64,000 bases of DNA from Sporosarcina sp. FSL K6-3457. GTDB taxonomy: Bacteria; Bacillota; Bacilli; Bacillales_A; Planococcaceae. Location of the stretch: assembly GCF_038007285.1 (NCBI RefSeq), contig NZ_JBBOWX010000001.1:761501-825500 (forward strand). Direction: 5' to 3'. Shown in pieces: positions 63,979 to 64,000 of the stretch (positions are counted from its first letter, which is position 1; every line of letters starts with the position of its first letter). A program made the position numbers and the translations under genes. The notes beneath the pieces are model-generated. The model was not told the origin of the DNA and did not search any database. It worked only from the letters and a program-made list of their open reading frames with translations.

Positions 63979-64000
63979 TCCCTTACCCCCTTTGTGAGTT

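Overview
The window reads as chromosomal DNA of a low-GC, motile, spore-forming-type Firmicute in the Bacillales, most likely a Planococcaceae member (Sporosarcina or Lysinibacillus type). The evidence is close resemblance of many proteins to Bacillus families (QoxABCD, MotAB, a YtiB-type carbonic anhydrase, a YfkK-type DUF1128 protein, a YfmL-type helicase), strong GGAGG ribosome binding sites, many TTG/GTG starts, CcpA cre boxes, and GC-rich dispersed intergenic repeats with coding-free interiors. I assigned the organism from memory of such sequences, not by a search. No rRNA, tRNA, CRISPR array, prophage or intact insertion sequence was seen.

Layout. 1-5.6 kb: the 3' part of a two-domain polyprenyl synthetase, an ECF sigma/anti-sigma pair, two small unknown genes and a rhomboid protease. 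5.6-6.85 kb: a gene-free stretch full of long hairpins and repeats. 6.85-9.1 kb: a polar amino-acid ABC transporter. 9.4-18.6 kb: a YesM/YesN two-component system followed by a cre-controlled ABC transporter with two binding proteins and a PP2C-like phosphatase. 18.7-21.8 kb (minus): PTS EIICB, nanE and an RpiR regulator. 22-23.6 kb: PadR plus DUF2812. 24.25-28 kb: qoxABCD. 28-33.6 kb: a pseudouridine synthase, several very small genes and two chemoreceptors. 33.7-41.2 kb (minus): a lichenan/cellobiose-type PTS operon with a MupG-like protein, driven by a sigma-54 promoter and a LevR-type activator. 41.3-46.6 kb: a seven-gene operon behind an Fnr-type box. 46.7-64 kb: mostly housekeeping genes (ATP-grasp ligase, GDPD, chemoreceptor, helicase, methionine aminopeptidase, TPP-riboswitch/thiT, TspO, PepF, carbonic anhydrase, AmpS, MotAB, DUF1128, AGCS symporter).

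How the genes work together. Carbon control is a recurring theme: perfect or near-perfect cre boxes precede the ABC transporter operon, the nanE PTS operon and the lic-type PTS operon. The lic-type operon also has a consensus -24/-12 promoter that fits the GAFTGA-bearing activator next to it. Oxygen or nitric-oxide control is the second theme: two consensus TGTGA-N6-TCACA boxes each lie exactly 41.5 bases upstream of the start predicted from a good -10 hexamer. One precedes a chemoreceptor and the other precedes the DUF2249 / heme-copper-like membrane protein / DUF59 / U32 operon. A quinol oxidase operon with tandem ResD-like half-sites is also present.

The most promising undescribed items are: the Fnr-linked seven-gene operon; a 26-residue peptide gene with its own promoter, strong ribosome binding site and terminator, sharing the other Fnr box; the ABC transporter plus second binding protein plus phosphatase set; and the hairpin-rich element at 5.7-6.4 kb, whose shorter relative lies at 32.2 kb.
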